Assembly: GCA_017935045.1 (NCBI GenBank)
Contig: JAGBIJ010000003.1
Span: forward strand, 1-64,000
Direction of reading: 5' to 3'
Length of the DNA stretch: 64,000 nt
DNA from: Muribaculaceae bacterium
GTDB taxonomy: Bacteria > Bacteroidota > Bacteroidia > Bacteroidales > Muribaculaceae
This document shows, piece after piece, positions 24,365-34,121 of this stretch (positions are counted from its first letter, which is position 1; each line of letters starts with the position of its first letter). The notes under the pieces were generated by a model. The model did no database searches. It saw only the letters and a list, made by a program, of their open reading frames with translations, and was not told the DNA's origin. The position numbers and the translations under genes are program-made.

Positions 24365-26161
24365 ATGAAATCAACGTTCCGATATATCGTTTTTTTGCTG
24401 TTCGGACTGCTCTGCGGGGCAATTTCTACAAGCGCTTCCGAGGCTTCGGCCATGAGCAATCTGTCAGATCGGGAGAGATTGCTGCGTACGGCTGCTGATT
24501 TCGCTTCCGCCGACAAACGCGACGCCAAGACGGCAGCCAGACTCAAGCAAGTGGCCTCCTCCCGCAATGTTTCGGATTCGGTCGCCTATTCCACTATCCT
24601 GAACTACGGCCGCGACCTGATGGCGCAAGGCCGTCAGGCTACCGCCTTCGAACTCTTCACGCAGCTTACCCACATCAATATAGAGGACAGCGACGAAAAG
24701 CAGTATACCAATTTCGTACTCGGATTGTATCTGCTGCTCGGCGCTTCCGCCGATGAGATAGGCATGATGAATCTCGGACTGGAATACTACACCCGCGGCC
24801 TGAGTATGGCCGAGGCGTGCAAGAACGAGCGCATGATGGCCAGTTTTCTTAATAATATAGGTGTATGTTATTTCCGGGTCAAGGATATAAAGCGCAGCGA
24901 GGACTATATACGCCGCTCACTGGCGCTGAATACGAAGCATAAGTCGCGCCGAGACCTCTTTCTCAACTACAATAATCTGGCGGAAATAGAGCTGGGGAAG
25001 AATCATACTGAGAGCGCGCTCGACAACTCGCTGCTCGCTCTGCAGCAGCTTCAGGATCAGACACGCCAGGACGCTGACCTCTATTATTATATGCAGAGCA
25101 ATATCGGCGTGCTGTACACCAAGAAGAAGGACTTCGGCCTGGCCGAGAGTTACCTTACCAACGCTATGGTGCATCAGCGCGAGCTGGGCTTCAACTCCGA
25201 TCTGTTTGAGACATACATGAATTTCTCTGATCTTTTCAAGGCGAAAAATATGCTTGATTCGGCTGAATATTACGCCACACAGGCGCGTCTGATCACCGGC
25301 CAGCTTGACAACGCCATGCTTGTGAGCCGCGCTATGGAGCAGCAGGCCCGCATCGAGGAGCTGCAGGGGGATTACGAGAAAAGCACCGGACTGCTCTCGG
25401 CCGCCTACGCCTTGCGCGACTCGCTGCGTATGGCCGAGAACCGCAACCGCATGGAGCAGTGTCAGCGTATCTACGAGATTGAACGTGCCAATAGCGCGGA
25501 CAAGTCGCTGATGGCGCAGTGGAATCCGGTGGTAGTGTTCTTCGTGATGTTCGGCATACTTGTGGTCATGATTTTCATTCTCGTCAAGCTTTTCATCTAC
25601 AAGCGTAACCGAGACCGTGCCATAAAGGAGAAAGTGGCCCTGAACAGAGAGATACAGCAGGTCCACGAAAAGCAGATACAGGATGCGCGCCGCAGCAAGG
25701 AAGAGCTGCAGCAGGCTCTCGATCTTACGCACCGCCAGCTGACTACGTTTACCATGGACAAGTTGCGCTCCAAGGAGATACAGGGCGACATCGTGGCAGA
25801 CCTGCGCAAGCTGTTGCTTGACATCAATCCCCGATCGAAGGAGGTAAGAAATGAAATCGAGGTAATCATACGCAAGCTCTCGCGTTTCAACGCCGGCGAC
25901 GACTGGACTGAGTTCCACTATTATTTCGAGAAAGTCAATCCTTCGTTCTACCGGCGTCTGATGGACAAGCATCCCAATATTACGGAAAAGGAGAAACGTC
26001 TGTGCGCTTTCCTCGCTTTGGGACTGAGCAGCAAGGAGATAGCTCAGATTACCTTCCGCGAGGTACGCAGTATCGAGTCGTCGCGCAACCGCCTGCGCAA
26101 GAAACTCGACCTTGCGGCCGATGCCAATCTGACGGAGTATTGCAAGGAATTTACAATGTAA
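24365..26161 (+). CDS. Membrane-anchored TPR protein with LuxR-type HTH
   Basis: 598 residues. Signal peptide 1-24, then about seven tetratricopeptide repeats (70-375; for example LNNIGVCYFRVKDIKRSEDY and QSNIGVLYTKKKDFGLAESY) in the periplasm. One membrane helix lies near 385-410 (VVVFFVMFGILVVMIFILVK), then a coiled coil (415-480). The C-terminal domain has the GerE/LuxR helix-turn-helix pattern: ITEKEKRLCAFLALGLSSKEIA then RSIESSRNRLRKKL. Such one-component sensors are common in Bacteroidetes and are thought to pass an envelope signal directly to DNA. It is divergent from the Omp28-like gene, which could be a target. The signal is unknown. Confidence 0.85.
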   Translation: MKSTFRYIVFLLFGLLCGAISTSASEASAMSNLSDRERLLRTAADFASADKRDAKTAARLKQVASSRNVSDSVAYSTILNYGRDLMAQGRQATAFELFTQLTHINIEDSDEKQYTNFVLGLYLLLGASADEIGMMNLGLEYYTRGLSMAEACKNERMMASFLNNIGVCYFRVKDIKRSEDYIRRSLALNTKHKSRRDLFLNYNNLAEIELGKNHTESALDNSLLALQQLQDQTRQDADLYYYMQSNIGVLYTKKKDFGLAESYLTNAMVHQRELGFNSDLFETYMNFSDLFKAKNMLDSAEYYATQARLITGQLDNAMLVSRAMEQQARIEELQGDYEKSTGLLSAAYALRDSLRMAENRNRMEQCQRIYEIERANSADKSLMAQWNPVVVFFVMFGILVVMIFILVKLFIYKRNRDRAIKEKVALNREIQQVHEKQIQDARRSKEELQQALDLTHRQLTTFTMDKLRSKEIQGDIVADLRKLLLDINPRSKEVRNEIEVIIRKLSRFNAGDDWTEFHYYFEKVNPSFYRRLMDKHPNITEKEKRLCAFLALGLSSKEIAQITFREVRSIESSRNRLRKKLDLAADANLTEYCKEFTM

Positions 26162-26836
26162 TCCGCGCTCCGACAGCGTTTTTTAACATTCGTACACTAA
26201 TATTTGCAGCCGTATAGCCGTTAACTATATGCAAAGAGCGCATAACGGGGTAATCCGAAATTGAAAGATTGTTTGCCGGGGTACAGGTCAGAGGATTCGG
26301 GGACCGCGTCCTGCGAGCAGGGCATTATAGATTTCTGTACAATTATTCCTTGTTGAACCGGGGAGAATAGCGGGTCGCCGGCCTGCGGCTCACTCCCAAG
26401 ATACATAAATGCAAGCACATCAATATGCTGTTCTAACTTCATAGTTTTTCGACCGCTCCCTCGGCGCAGCCGCTGCGCGCGGCATGGCCGACTGAGTTCT
26501 ATACCATGGCTACACAGTTATAATTTTGGGTTATATACATTAATAATTTCTATCATTCGCGCCGGTATCATCCGGTATCGGCGTGGGAAGGAGGGCGAGA
26601 CGTCGTGATGACGTTTCCCTTTTTTTATTTTCTTGTATTTCTCCGTATGCAGTTATGGAAATGTTTGCAAAATCGGAGAAAAAATTGGTCATTATCTCCG
26701 ATGGGCACAACTGTCGGGCGCAGGTGGGTAAATCTTTAGTATCTTTGCACACTGTTTTTTTGAACCGGCGTCTTTCAACTTTTGGCTCTCTGGATTGTAA
26801 TATAATAAAACGCCCTTAACTATAAAACTATCTGCC
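26162..26836. other. 675-bp intergenic region
   Basis: Holds a weak CGCT/AGCG hairpin plus T6 right after the regulator gene (26166-26184) and a second possible rightward terminator near 26596-26628 (ACGTC/GACGT stem and T7). It also has the promoter of the efflux operon near its right end. A 73-codon leftward ORF (26221-26442) has no promoter or family match and is not called. The rest shows nothing that I can name. Confidence 0.5.
26740..26747 (+). promoter_or_regulatory. -7 box of the efflux operon
   Basis: Perfect TATCTTTG, 89 bases before the TolC-like ATG. No good -33 TTG at 19-21 bases, so an activator may be needed. Confidence 0.5.
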
Positions 26837-28276
26837 ATGCGAACAAGGCTCTGCATAATGCTCGCGGCCCTCGGCGCCGCAACTCTGACGGCCACAGCAC
26901 AAGTGGTCTCGCTCGATTCATGCCGCAATATGGCTCTGCGCAACAATAAGACGATAATGATGGCTGACCGCAACATAGAGGGCGCCGGCTATCAGTGCAA
27001 GGTCGCCAAGGCCGCCTATCTGCCCGGCATCGACTTTATGGCTACATACATGTACAATCAGCACAAGATCTCGCTGCTCGGCGCCGACGCCAAGCTGCCG
27101 ACCATGTCGTTTGACCCTGCGTCCATGAGCTATAAGTACAATCTGCTGACCAATCCGGCCACAGGCGCGCCCGTGACCACACCCGACGGACAGCCCATTC
27201 CGTCGCAGGTGGCCGTGATACCCAAGGAGGCGATGACGTACGACATACACAACGTGGTGGCCGGAGCCATCACGCTGACGCAGCCCGTATATATGGGCGG
27301 CGAAATCAGGGCCATGAACGAAATTACCAAGTACGCCGAACAGCTGGCCATAAGCATGCGCAATTCGGCCGTGCAGGATGTGGTCTATTCTGTCGACGAG
27401 GCCTACTGGCTCGTAGTCTCGCTGAAGCAGAAGCAGCGGTTGGCCCAGAGCTTTGCCTCACTGGTGGATACGCTCAACTATAACGTCAACGAGATGTATA
27501 AGGAGGGTGTGGCTACCAAGAGCGACTGTCTGACGCTCGACGTGAAGCGCAACGAGGCGCAGATAGCGCTGACCAAAGTAACCAATGGCCTGTCGCTGGC
27601 GCGTATGGCTCTGGCTCAGGTGTGCGGCCTGCCCGTAAATACGCCGATGACGCTCGCCGACGAGGACCTGGATGTCAATTCGGCCGGAGCGGCTCCGGTA
27701 AACATGGATATGCAGGGCGTATATGAACGCCGTCAGGATCTCGCCGCTCTGCGGGCCGGTATAAGAATCTTCGAGCAGCAGGAGAAGGTGGCGCGGGCTT
27801 CGATGTTGCCCAAGCTGGCTGTGGTGGCCGCATGGAGCTTCTCGAATCCCAATACCATCGATGGCTTTGAGAAGCGCTTCGGCGGAGGATTCTCGGTAGG
27901 AGCCACACTGCAGGTGCCGATATGGCACTGGGGCGGCAATATCAATAAGGTAAAGGCCGCGCAGGCCGCCACTGCCGCACAGCGTCTGCAGCTGGAGGAT
28001 GCCGAGAGCCTGGTGGACCTGCAGGTAAATCAGGCGCGGTTCCGGTATGACGAGGCCCACAAGACTCTGGAGATGACCCGTGCCAACCTCGTCTCGGCTG
28101 ACGAGAATCTGAAGAACGCCGACTATGGATTCAAGGAGGGCGTGCTGACCTCCGATGATGTTACCGCCGCGCAGACCGCATGGCTGCAGGCTCACTCCGA
28201 GAATATTGACGCTGAAATCAGTCTGCGCCTGTGCCGCGTATATCTGGGCAAGGTGCTTGGCACGATGGCTTACTGA
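26837..28276 (+). CDS. TolC-family outer-membrane efflux protein
   Basis: 479 residues, usual for the family. Signal peptide 1-21. Two outer-membrane-efflux (OEP) repeats, each with long coiled-coil helices (SMRNSAVQDVVYSVDEAYWLVV in the first; QRLQLEDAESLVDLQVNQAR in the second) and a YMGGEIRAMNE/HWGGNINKVKA strand-turn pair. It forms the trimeric channel across the outer membrane and periplasm for the pump encoded downstream. First gene of a four-gene operon; the HlyD-like gene starts 36 bases later. Confidence 0.93.
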   Translation: MRTRLCIMLAALGAATLTATAQVVSLDSCRNMALRNNKTIMMADRNIEGAGYQCKVAKAAYLPGIDFMATYMYNQHKISLLGADAKLPTMSFDPASMSYKYNLLTNPATGAPVTTPDGQPIPSQVAVIPKEAMTYDIHNVVAGAITLTQPVYMGGEIRAMNEITKYAEQLAISMRNSAVQDVVYSVDEAYWLVVSLKQKQRLAQSFASLVDTLNYNVNEMYKEGVATKSDCLTLDVKRNEAQIALTKVTNGLSLARMALAQVCGLPVNTPMTLADEDLDVNSAGAAPVNMDMQGVYERRQDLAALRAGIRIFEQQEKVARASMLPKLAVVAAWSFSNPNTIDGFEKRFGGGFSVGATLQVPIWHWGGNINKVKAAQAATAAQRLQLEDAESLVDLQVNQARFRYDEAHKTLEMTRANLVSADENLKNADYGFKEGVLTSDDVTAAQTAWLQAHSENIDAEISLRLCRVYLGKVLGTMAY

Positions 28277-28312
28277 AACACTGATTATTAATGTATAGAA
28301 CCAAATAAGGTC

Positions 28313-29368
28313 ATGGAAGAAAACACTAAATCAAAACAGACTCAAGACCCGCTGGCCCACTATGACGAGCAGCCGGCGAGCAAGCGAGAGAAAGGACTGA
28401 TGCTGGCCATGGTAGTGGTGCTGGTGGCCGTATGCGCGCTGGCAGTCATAGGGTTTCTGACCCTGACACCGGAGCCGGACACAGTTCAGGGTCAGGGTGA
28501 GGCTACCGAAATACGTATCTCCGGCAAGCTGCCGGGGCGCGTGGCCGACATTTATGTGACCGAGGGACAGATGGTGCATGCCGGCGATACACTGGTGCAT
28601 ATACATTCGTCGGTCATGGATGCCAAACTGGCCCAGGCCAGCGCGATGGAGGACGCCGCCGCCGCTGCCAACCGCAAGGTGGACGCCGGCACGCGGTCGC
28701 AGATTATCAATTCCGCCTACGATGTCTATCAGCAGGCCGGCGCCGCGCGTGGAATAGCCGAGAAGACATATCAGCGTATGTCGAATCTTTATGACAAAGG
28801 TGTCATCTCCGCCCAGAAGCGCGATGAAGCCAAGGCGGCTTATGATGCCGCCGTAGCCGGCGAGAATGCGGCCAAAAGCCAATGGGAGCTGGCCAAGAGC
28901 GGCGCGCAGCAGGAAGACAAGCAGGCCGCCCGCGCTATGGTCAATGTGGCTCGCGGCGGTGTGCGCGAGGCCGGCGCGATACTCGAGGACCAGTATCTGC
29001 TGGCGCCCTGCGACGGACGCATCACGGTAATATATCCGCACGTAAGCGAGCTGGTAATGACCGGCGCTCCGATCATGACGCTTCAGCAGGACGACGCCTA
29101 TATGGTATTCAACGTCCGCGAGACGCTGCTCAAGGACATAAGGGTGGGCAGCAAGCTGAGAGTGAAGATTCCGGCCCTGGACCGCGAGGCCGTAGTCACT
29201 GTCTACTATATCCAGGACATGGGCAGCTATGCCAACTGGCAGGCCACCAAGGCCACGGGGTCTTACGACTCGCGTACATTTGAGATCAAGGCGCGGCCCG
29301 ACTCGCCGATAGACGGCTTCCTGCCCGGCATGAGCGTGATATATCTGGGCGTGGACAAAAAGAAGTGA
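28313..29368 (+). CDS. HlyD/EmrA-type membrane fusion protein
   Basis: 351 residues. Cytoplasmic N-terminus, one membrane helix (about 26-50, LMLAMVVVLVAVCALAVIGF), then a barrel-sandwich hybrid domain (KLPGRVADIYVTEGQMVHAG). A coiled-coil hairpin (100-210, Ala/Lys-rich) follows, and then the second half of the lipoyl fold (LLAPCDGRITVIYPHVSEL). It links the inner-membrane permeases to the TolC-like channel. Lies between the TolC-like gene and the two ABC-2 permeases, 40 bases before the first. Confidence 0.92.
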   Translation: MEENTKSKQTQDPLAHYDEQPASKREKGLMLAMVVVLVAVCALAVIGFLTLTPEPDTVQGQGEATEIRISGKLPGRVADIYVTEGQMVHAGDTLVHIHSSVMDAKLAQASAMEDAAAAANRKVDAGTRSQIINSAYDVYQQAGAARGIAEKTYQRMSNLYDKGVISAQKRDEAKAAYDAAVAGENAAKSQWELAKSGAQQEDKQAARAMVNVARGGVREAGAILEDQYLLAPCDGRITVIYPHVSELVMTGAPIMTLQQDDAYMVFNVRETLLKDIRVGSKLRVKIPALDREAVVTVYYIQDMGSYANWQATKATGSYDSRTFEIKARPDSPIDGFLPGMSVIYLGVDKKK

Positions 29369-29408
29369 AACAACGGGAACGCTTACATACAGACAAGCAA
29401 AAATAGAG

Positions 29409-30575
29409 ATGAAAACCGGAATCAGAGCCATAATGGCGCGCACTCTGCGCGAGCTGGCCGGCAGGCCGCTGTACTGGTATGCCATCATTGTGCTGCCGCT
29501 GCTGCTCTTTGTCTTCCTGACGTCCGAGCTGAAGGAGGGTCTGCCCGCCAAGGCTCCGGCAGCCATAGTGGACAAAGACCACACGTCGCTCTCGCGGCGC
29601 GTGACGTCCACGCTCGACGGCATGCAGATGGTAAGCCTGACCAAAGAATGTGACTCCTACTCCCAGGCCATGCAGGCCATGAGGCGTGGCGAGATATTCG
29701 GTTTCTTCCTGATTCCCGAGAACTATGAGGCCGATCTGCTGGCCGGCCGCAGTCCCGTGGTGTCGTTCTATACCAACATGACCTACTTCATACCCGGCAC
29801 CATGCTCTACAAGAACTTCAAGACCACTGCTGTCTATACGAAGGCAGGCGTGGTAATGAACGTCGTGCAGTCGGCCACCGGAGCGACCTCCGAAGAAGTG
29901 ACTCCGGTCATCAATCCCGTGAACATCAGCGCGCACCCCATAGGCAACCCCTGGCTCAATTATGCCTATTATCTGGCCGTAAGCTTTATTCCGGGAGTGC
30001 TGCAGCTGATGATATTCCTGGTCACGGCATATACCATCTGCGAGGAGCTGAAGCGCGGTACCTCCGTACGGCTCATGCGTATGGCGCGGGGGTCGGTGGT
30101 CAGGGCCGTCTGCGGCAAGATGCTGCCGCAGACTCTGATATGGTGGGCGATAGCTCTGTTCATGCAGTCGTGGATGTATGCTTACAACCATTTCCCCTGT
30201 TATGGCTCCATGCCGTGGATTACGGCCAACACGCTGCTGTTTGTCGTAGCCTCCCAGGGCTTCGCGCTCTTCGTATGCTGCTGCCTGCCCAATCTGCGCC
30301 TCGCCCTGTCCATAGGCGCCCTTACAGGCATCCTTTCCTTCTCGCTGGGCGCTTTCTCCTGGCCTGTCAGCGAGATGTATGGCGCGGTAGCCATCTTCAC
30401 GTGGATTATCCCGGTACGCTACTATTTCCTCAACTATATAACCCTGTCGCTGGATGCCATGCCGCTCTACTATTCGCGTTATTACTTCGCTGCCTACTTT
30501 ATCTTCATACTGGCTCCGCTGCCTATGCTCTGGCGCCTGAAGAAAGCATGGCTCCGCCCCGTCTACATACCCTGA
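29409..30575 (+). CDS. ABC-2 type permease, first of pair
   Basis: 388 residues with the ABC2_membrane_3 layout. One N-terminal helix (YWYAIIVLPLLLFVFLTS), then a ~180-residue periplasmic domain (IVDKDHTSLSRRVTSTLDGM), then five C-terminal helices. It resembles YhhJ-type permeases that work with HlyD- and TolC-like proteins to export drugs or lipophilic compounds. No ATPase domain is present in it or in any neighbour. The next permease starts 15 bases downstream. Substrate unknown. Confidence 0.88.
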   Translation: MKTGIRAIMARTLRELAGRPLYWYAIIVLPLLLFVFLTSELKEGLPAKAPAAIVDKDHTSLSRRVTSTLDGMQMVSLTKECDSYSQAMQAMRRGEIFGFFLIPENYEADLLAGRSPVVSFYTNMTYFIPGTMLYKNFKTTAVYTKAGVVMNVVQSATGATSEEVTPVINPVNISAHPIGNPWLNYAYYLAVSFIPGVLQLMIFLVTAYTICEELKRGTSVRLMRMARGSVVRAVCGKMLPQTLIWWAIALFMQSWMYAYNHFPCYGSMPWITANTLLFVVASQGFALFVCCCLPNLRLALSIGALTGILSFSLGAFSWPVSEMYGAVAIFTWIIPVRYYFLNYITLSLDAMPLYYSRYYFAAYFIFILAPLPMLWRLKKAWLRPVYIP

Positions 30576-30590
30576 TGCGTGCAAACTGTC

Positions 30591-31793
30591 ATGAAAAAGC
30601 TGCTACATATCATATCGGTCTTCTTCCGCTCCCTTACGGAAGTCTATGCCCGTGAGCTGCGCAGTCTGGTCAAGGACCAGGGCGTGGTGCTGTTCTTCCT
30701 GTTCCTGCCGCTGGCATATCCGGTAATTTACTCTCTGATATACAATAAGGAGCTGGTCCGGGATGTACCCGTAGTTGTGGTGGACCACGCCCGCACGTCA
30801 GACTCGCGCGACCTGGTGCGCAAGTTCGACGCCTCGCAGGGCGCCAGGATCATAGGCTACGCTTCCGACCTTGACGAAGCGCGCCGCGCCATCAACGAGC
30901 GCGAGGCTTTCGCCATCATGGAGATACCGGCTGACTACAGCCGTGCCATAGGCCGCACCGAGCAGGCGCAGGTACAGCTCTACTGCGAGACCAGCCTGCT
31001 GCTGCGCTATCGCGCCCTGCTCTTTTCCGCTACCGAAGTCTCGCTGGACATCGGCGCCGAGCTGCAGGCCCGCGGGCTGAAAGAGATAGGTGTCTCAAGT
31101 ATGAGTGTGGATGACCCTATGCCTGTGGTCGCCGCCCAGCTCGGCAACCTGCAGAGCGGTTTTGATTCCTTCATCATGCCGGGTGTGCTTATCCTGATAC
31201 TGCAGCAATGCATAGTGCTGGCCGTGGGCATGATGGGCGGAGGCCGCAACGAGCGCATCATGCTCGGACAGCGACCGGTATTCGCCACCGGGTCTACGCT
31301 CATTACTCTTGCAGGACGCGCGTTGTGCTATATTACCATTCTGGCGCTGCCGATAATATGGCTTACCCACTTCGTGCCGATCATATTCCGTTTCCCCATG
31401 ATGGGCGACTCGCTTCAGATATTTGAATTCCTGCTTCCCGTGGTGCTGTCCAGCATCGCTCTGGGCTTCATCGTGCAGATATTTACCAGCGAACGCGAAG
31501 CCATCTTCATCATCTGGGTGGCCACATCGGTCCTGTTCCTGTTCCTGAGCGGACTTACCTGGCCCCGCTACGCCATGGCTCCAGTCTGGAAAGTCCTGAG
31601 CGATCTTATACCCGCCACCTGGGGAGTGAACGGCTTCATACTGATGAATGCCAACGGCGCCTCGCTGACCGACATAGAGCCGCTGTACCGCAATCTGTGG
31701 ATACTGACCGCCGTCTACTGGGCTATAGCCTGGGCTGCCCACACCATAGTGCTGCGTCTGCGCATCCGCCGCGCACGCCTCCGGCAGCCCTGA
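30591..31793 (+). CDS. ABC-2 type permease, second of pair
   Basis: 400 residues, paralogous in layout to the preceding permease: N-terminal helix (VVLFFLFLPLAYPVIYSLIY), periplasmic domain with VVVVDHARTSDSRDLVRKFD, and five C-terminal helices. I chose the ATG at 30591 (MKKLLH) over an in-frame GTG four codons earlier. The two permeases probably form a heterodimer. Last gene of the operon, followed by an 11-bp stem terminator. The missing ATPase must come from another locus or the pump does not use one. Confidence 0.87.
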   Translation: MKKLLHIISVFFRSLTEVYARELRSLVKDQGVVLFFLFLPLAYPVIYSLIYNKELVRDVPVVVVDHARTSDSRDLVRKFDASQGARIIGYASDLDEARRAINEREAFAIMEIPADYSRAIGRTEQAQVQLYCETSLLLRYRALLFSATEVSLDIGAELQARGLKEIGVSSMSVDDPMPVVAAQLGNLQSGFDSFIMPGVLILILQQCIVLAVGMMGGGRNERIMLGQRPVFATGSTLITLAGRALCYITILALPIIWLTHFVPIIFRFPMMGDSLQIFEFLLPVVLSSIALGFIVQIFTSEREAIFIIWVATSVLFLFLSGLTWPRYAMAPVWKVLSDLIPATWGVNGFILMNANGASLTDIEPLYRNLWILTAVYWAIAWAAHTIVLRLRIRRARLRQP

Positions 31794-31813
31794 GGTCAGC
31801 AGCATAGCTGACG

Positions 31814-31852
31814 GAAAACCGCGGTATCCCGATGAGGGAAGCCGCGGTTTTC
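31814..31852. terminator. Bidirectional terminator between convergent operons
   Basis: Perfect 11-bp stem (31814-31824 with 31842-31852). The A-run on the left arm and T-run on the right arm give U-tracts in both directions. Confidence 0.8.
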
Positions 31853-31920
31853 TGAAATATGGGGGAATAACGCTACTTGTAGCGTTGCCGGTAACTTGGA
31901 GGCCGTTTTTAAAAAGACTC

Positions 31921-33492
31921 TTATTTCTGCTTGAAGGTCACGGGCAGATGAAACTGCGTGGCTACAGGGGCGCCGTCGGCGTAGCCCGGTTCCCACTGGC
32001 CGTCGGTCAGCCTGACTACACGCAGCGCCTCGCTGTCGAAGGCTTCGCCTCCGCTGCGCATGATCTGCGGGTCGGCTACGCTGCCGTCGGCGTTGATGGT
32101 AAACCGCACTATGACGCGCACCGCTTTCTCGGCTTTCGCGCCCTGCGGATACCTGATGTTATCTGTCATAAATTGCCTTAGCGCGTCCATTCCGCCTTTG
32201 TAGCCGGCTATCCGTTCCGGAGCCATGACCACATTCCGGGCGTTCCCCTCCTTCAGCTCAATCATAATCTTGCCTTGCGGATAGGCCGGGTCATCCTTGA
32301 TAATGCTCATGGAGTTGATCTGTGAAGGGTCGATATCGGTCAACGCCCCCTCCAGAGGTTTGCCGTTCACGAAATAAGCGGGCGTCGGAGCAGACTTTGC
32401 CGCGGTTTCGTCCGGCGTGCCGGCGGCAGGACAGGCGGAGTAGGTCAGGCCGCTCGCGCCGGTGTCCGAAGGTATGTCGGCACGTACGTTGTCCGGGGCG
32501 GCGGAGTCGGCCGCCTGTTGCGCGTATGCCGGAGAATTGTTAACTTTGCAGTCCTGAAGCGCGGGTGCATCGCCATAATCGCGCACATCGTCCAGGGCGC
32601 CGGCCGATGCCGGATGGGACAGAAGACACAGTGCGGCCAGAGAGATGGCCGGCAGAGACAGCGCCGTCAGAGGGCGCATCTTGCTTGATTCTTTTTTCAT
32701 CATCATAGTTATTCTTAGTTTTATATGACTGTGATTCAGACTGTCGGTAAAGGTCGGGAAACTGGAGCCGACAGTCTTTTTCAATAACATAAGCTGATAC
32801 TCGCGGATGTCGAGACCGCTGCGCGCCACACACCGGTCCGCCTGAAACTCGTGTACGGTCTTCAGTTCGCGCTTTATGAGATGCGCCGCGGGGCTAAACC
32901 ACTGGAAGATGACAGCTGTCTGCGCCAGCAGCAGGTCGAGCCAGTGCAGCAGATTGAGGTGCGCGCGTTCGTGTGTCAGCACCATCTCCCGGTATTCATC
33001 CATATCTTCGCCACGCAATATGATATATCTGCCCCAGCTCATCGGGCCGGGCGCTTCGTCGCTGATTGCCAGCCTGTATCGGCCATACGGGATAATCTCG
33101 CTCCGACGTATGAAGCATACAAGCGAGCAGACTTCGCGGATGCTCCGGCACAGTGTGAAGATGACACCGCCGAGAAGCAGCACGATGGCTGTCGCGCTTA
33201 CCGATTGCGGGGTAGGCATCAGGTCCGACAATCTCCTGGGAGCTTGTCCGGGAGCGGAGGATGCGTTAAGGGCCTGAGACGGCAGTGCATATAGCTCGCC
33301 GATTTCTATCGCCGGCGCATGGCTGAACCAGGGCATTGCCAGAGGCAGAAGCGCGGAAGCCACAATTATTCCGAGCAGAGTGAAGCGGTTGAAAGTGTGC
33401 AATGTGCTGCCGGCCATCAGCCACTTGTAGCCGAGATACAGGAGGGTCATAAAGACCGACATTTCCACCATATAGCAGATAAGCGCTCCCAT
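31921..33492 (-). CDS. BlaR1-type M56 metallopeptidase with TonB-like C-terminus
   Basis: 523 residues. Four membrane helices frame the M56 protease domain. The zinc site HERAH (near residue 173) is in a VLTHERAHLNLLHWLD helix with a downstream Glu in HEFQADRCV. After a further hydrophobic stretch (near 280) and a disordered linker, the last ~90 residues form a TonB C-terminal fold (DNIRYPQGAKAEKAVRVIVRF, then GSVADPQIMRSGG). BlaR1-like proteins cleave a BlaI-type repressor on sensing a signal. The TonB-like end is common in Bacteroidetes members and may sense envelope state. The start lies one base after the stop of the repressor gene. Confidence 0.9.
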   Translation of the reverse strand: MGALICYMVEMSVFMTLLYLGYKWLMAGSTLHTFNRFTLLGIIVASALLPLAMPWFSHAPAIEIGELYALPSQALNASSAPGQAPRRLSDLMPTPQSVSATAIVLLLGGVIFTLCRSIREVCSLVCFIRRSEIIPYGRYRLAISDEAPGPMSWGRYIILRGEDMDEYREMVLTHERAHLNLLHWLDLLLAQTAVIFQWFSPAAHLIKRELKTVHEFQADRCVARSGLDIREYQLMLLKKTVGSSFPTFTDSLNHSHIKLRITMMMKKESSKMRPLTALSLPAISLAALCLLSHPASAGALDDVRDYGDAPALQDCKVNNSPAYAQQAADSAAPDNVRADIPSDTGASGLTYSACPAAGTPDETAAKSAPTPAYFVNGKPLEGALTDIDPSQINSMSIIKDDPAYPQGKIMIELKEGNARNVVMAPERIAGYKGGMDALRQFMTDNIRYPQGAKAEKAVRVIVRFTINADGSVADPQIMRSGGEAFDSEALRVVRLTDGQWEPGYADGAPVATQFHLPVTFKQK

Positions 33493-33493
33493 A

Positions 33494-33877
33494 TCACACC
33501 TCCTTTCCCTTCTCTATCATCTCGATAAGCTCGCGCAGCTCGGCAGTAGAAATCTTTTCATCGCTGACCAGTGTTGATACGAACGAAGTGTATGACTTGC
33601 CGAAAAATCTGTCCACCAGGCCGCGTACCGAATGGTCGCGGTACTCTTTCAGCGGAACGGCAGCCGAATACCGGTACGAATTGCCTATCTGCTCGCGCGA
33701 CAGCCAGCCCTTGGCTTCCAGTCCGCGCACAAAGGTAGCCACTGTGTTGACATGCGGTTTGGGCGACGGCATCATCTCCACAGCTTCACGGATGAACATA
33801 GGCCCGTGTTGCCAGAAAAGGCTCATTATCTCCTCCTCCTTGCGTGAGAGCGGTCTCGGTTGTTCGTTTTTATTCAT
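33494..33877 (-). CDS. BlaI/MecI/CopY family repressor
   Basis: 127 residues, usual length. Winged helix (10-75) with LSRKEEEIMSLFWQHGPMFI and HVNTVATFVRGLEAKGWLSR, then a dimerisation tail. It represses its own operon until cut by the M56 partner. Two near-palindromes lie directly over its promoter (see that entry), as expected for autoregulation. The target gene outside this operon is unknown; no beta-lactamase is in the window. Confidence 0.93.
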   Translation of the reverse strand: MNKNEQPRPLSRKEEEIMSLFWQHGPMFIREAVEMMPSPKPHVNTVATFVRGLEAKGWLSREQIGNSYRYSAAVPLKEYRDHSVRGLVDRFFGKSYTSFVSTLVSDEKISTAELRELIEMIEKGKEV

Positions 33878-33987
33878 AAAATTGCTTGTCTTAAAATCGG
33901 GTTTGTCAGCCCGGCGCAGTGTCGCGTCAATCTAAGGTAACCGTCGGGTTAGACGACCGCACCTGCAGGTTGTACGTCTCAGCACCG

Positions 33988-34032
33988 CAAAGTTAAAACT
34001 AATTTTTTAGTTATACAACTAAAATTTTAGTT
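33988..34032 (-). promoter_or_regulatory. BlaI-M56 promoter with two operator-like palindromes
   Basis: Promoter on the minus strand: TTG (34016-34018), a 20-base spacer and a perfect TAACTTTG (33988-33995). Two ACTA-N6-TAGT palindromes, AACTAATTTTTTAGTT (33997-34012) and AACTAAAATTTTAGTT (34017-34032), have centres exactly 20 bp apart. One fills the spacer and the other covers the -33 region. Confidence 0.7.
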
Positions 34033-34121
34033 ATTAACATATTTTAATAGTTTAGTAAATTGCATATATTTTTATGTTGCGGCAGGTACGAGGGGAATGG
34101 TTCGGAATGGCTCCTATTCTG

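Noticed and set aside
26221..26442. Leftward ORF of 73 codons in the 26.2-26.8 kb gap
   Set aside because: No -7 box upstream, no recognisable family, and a length expected by chance in this composition.
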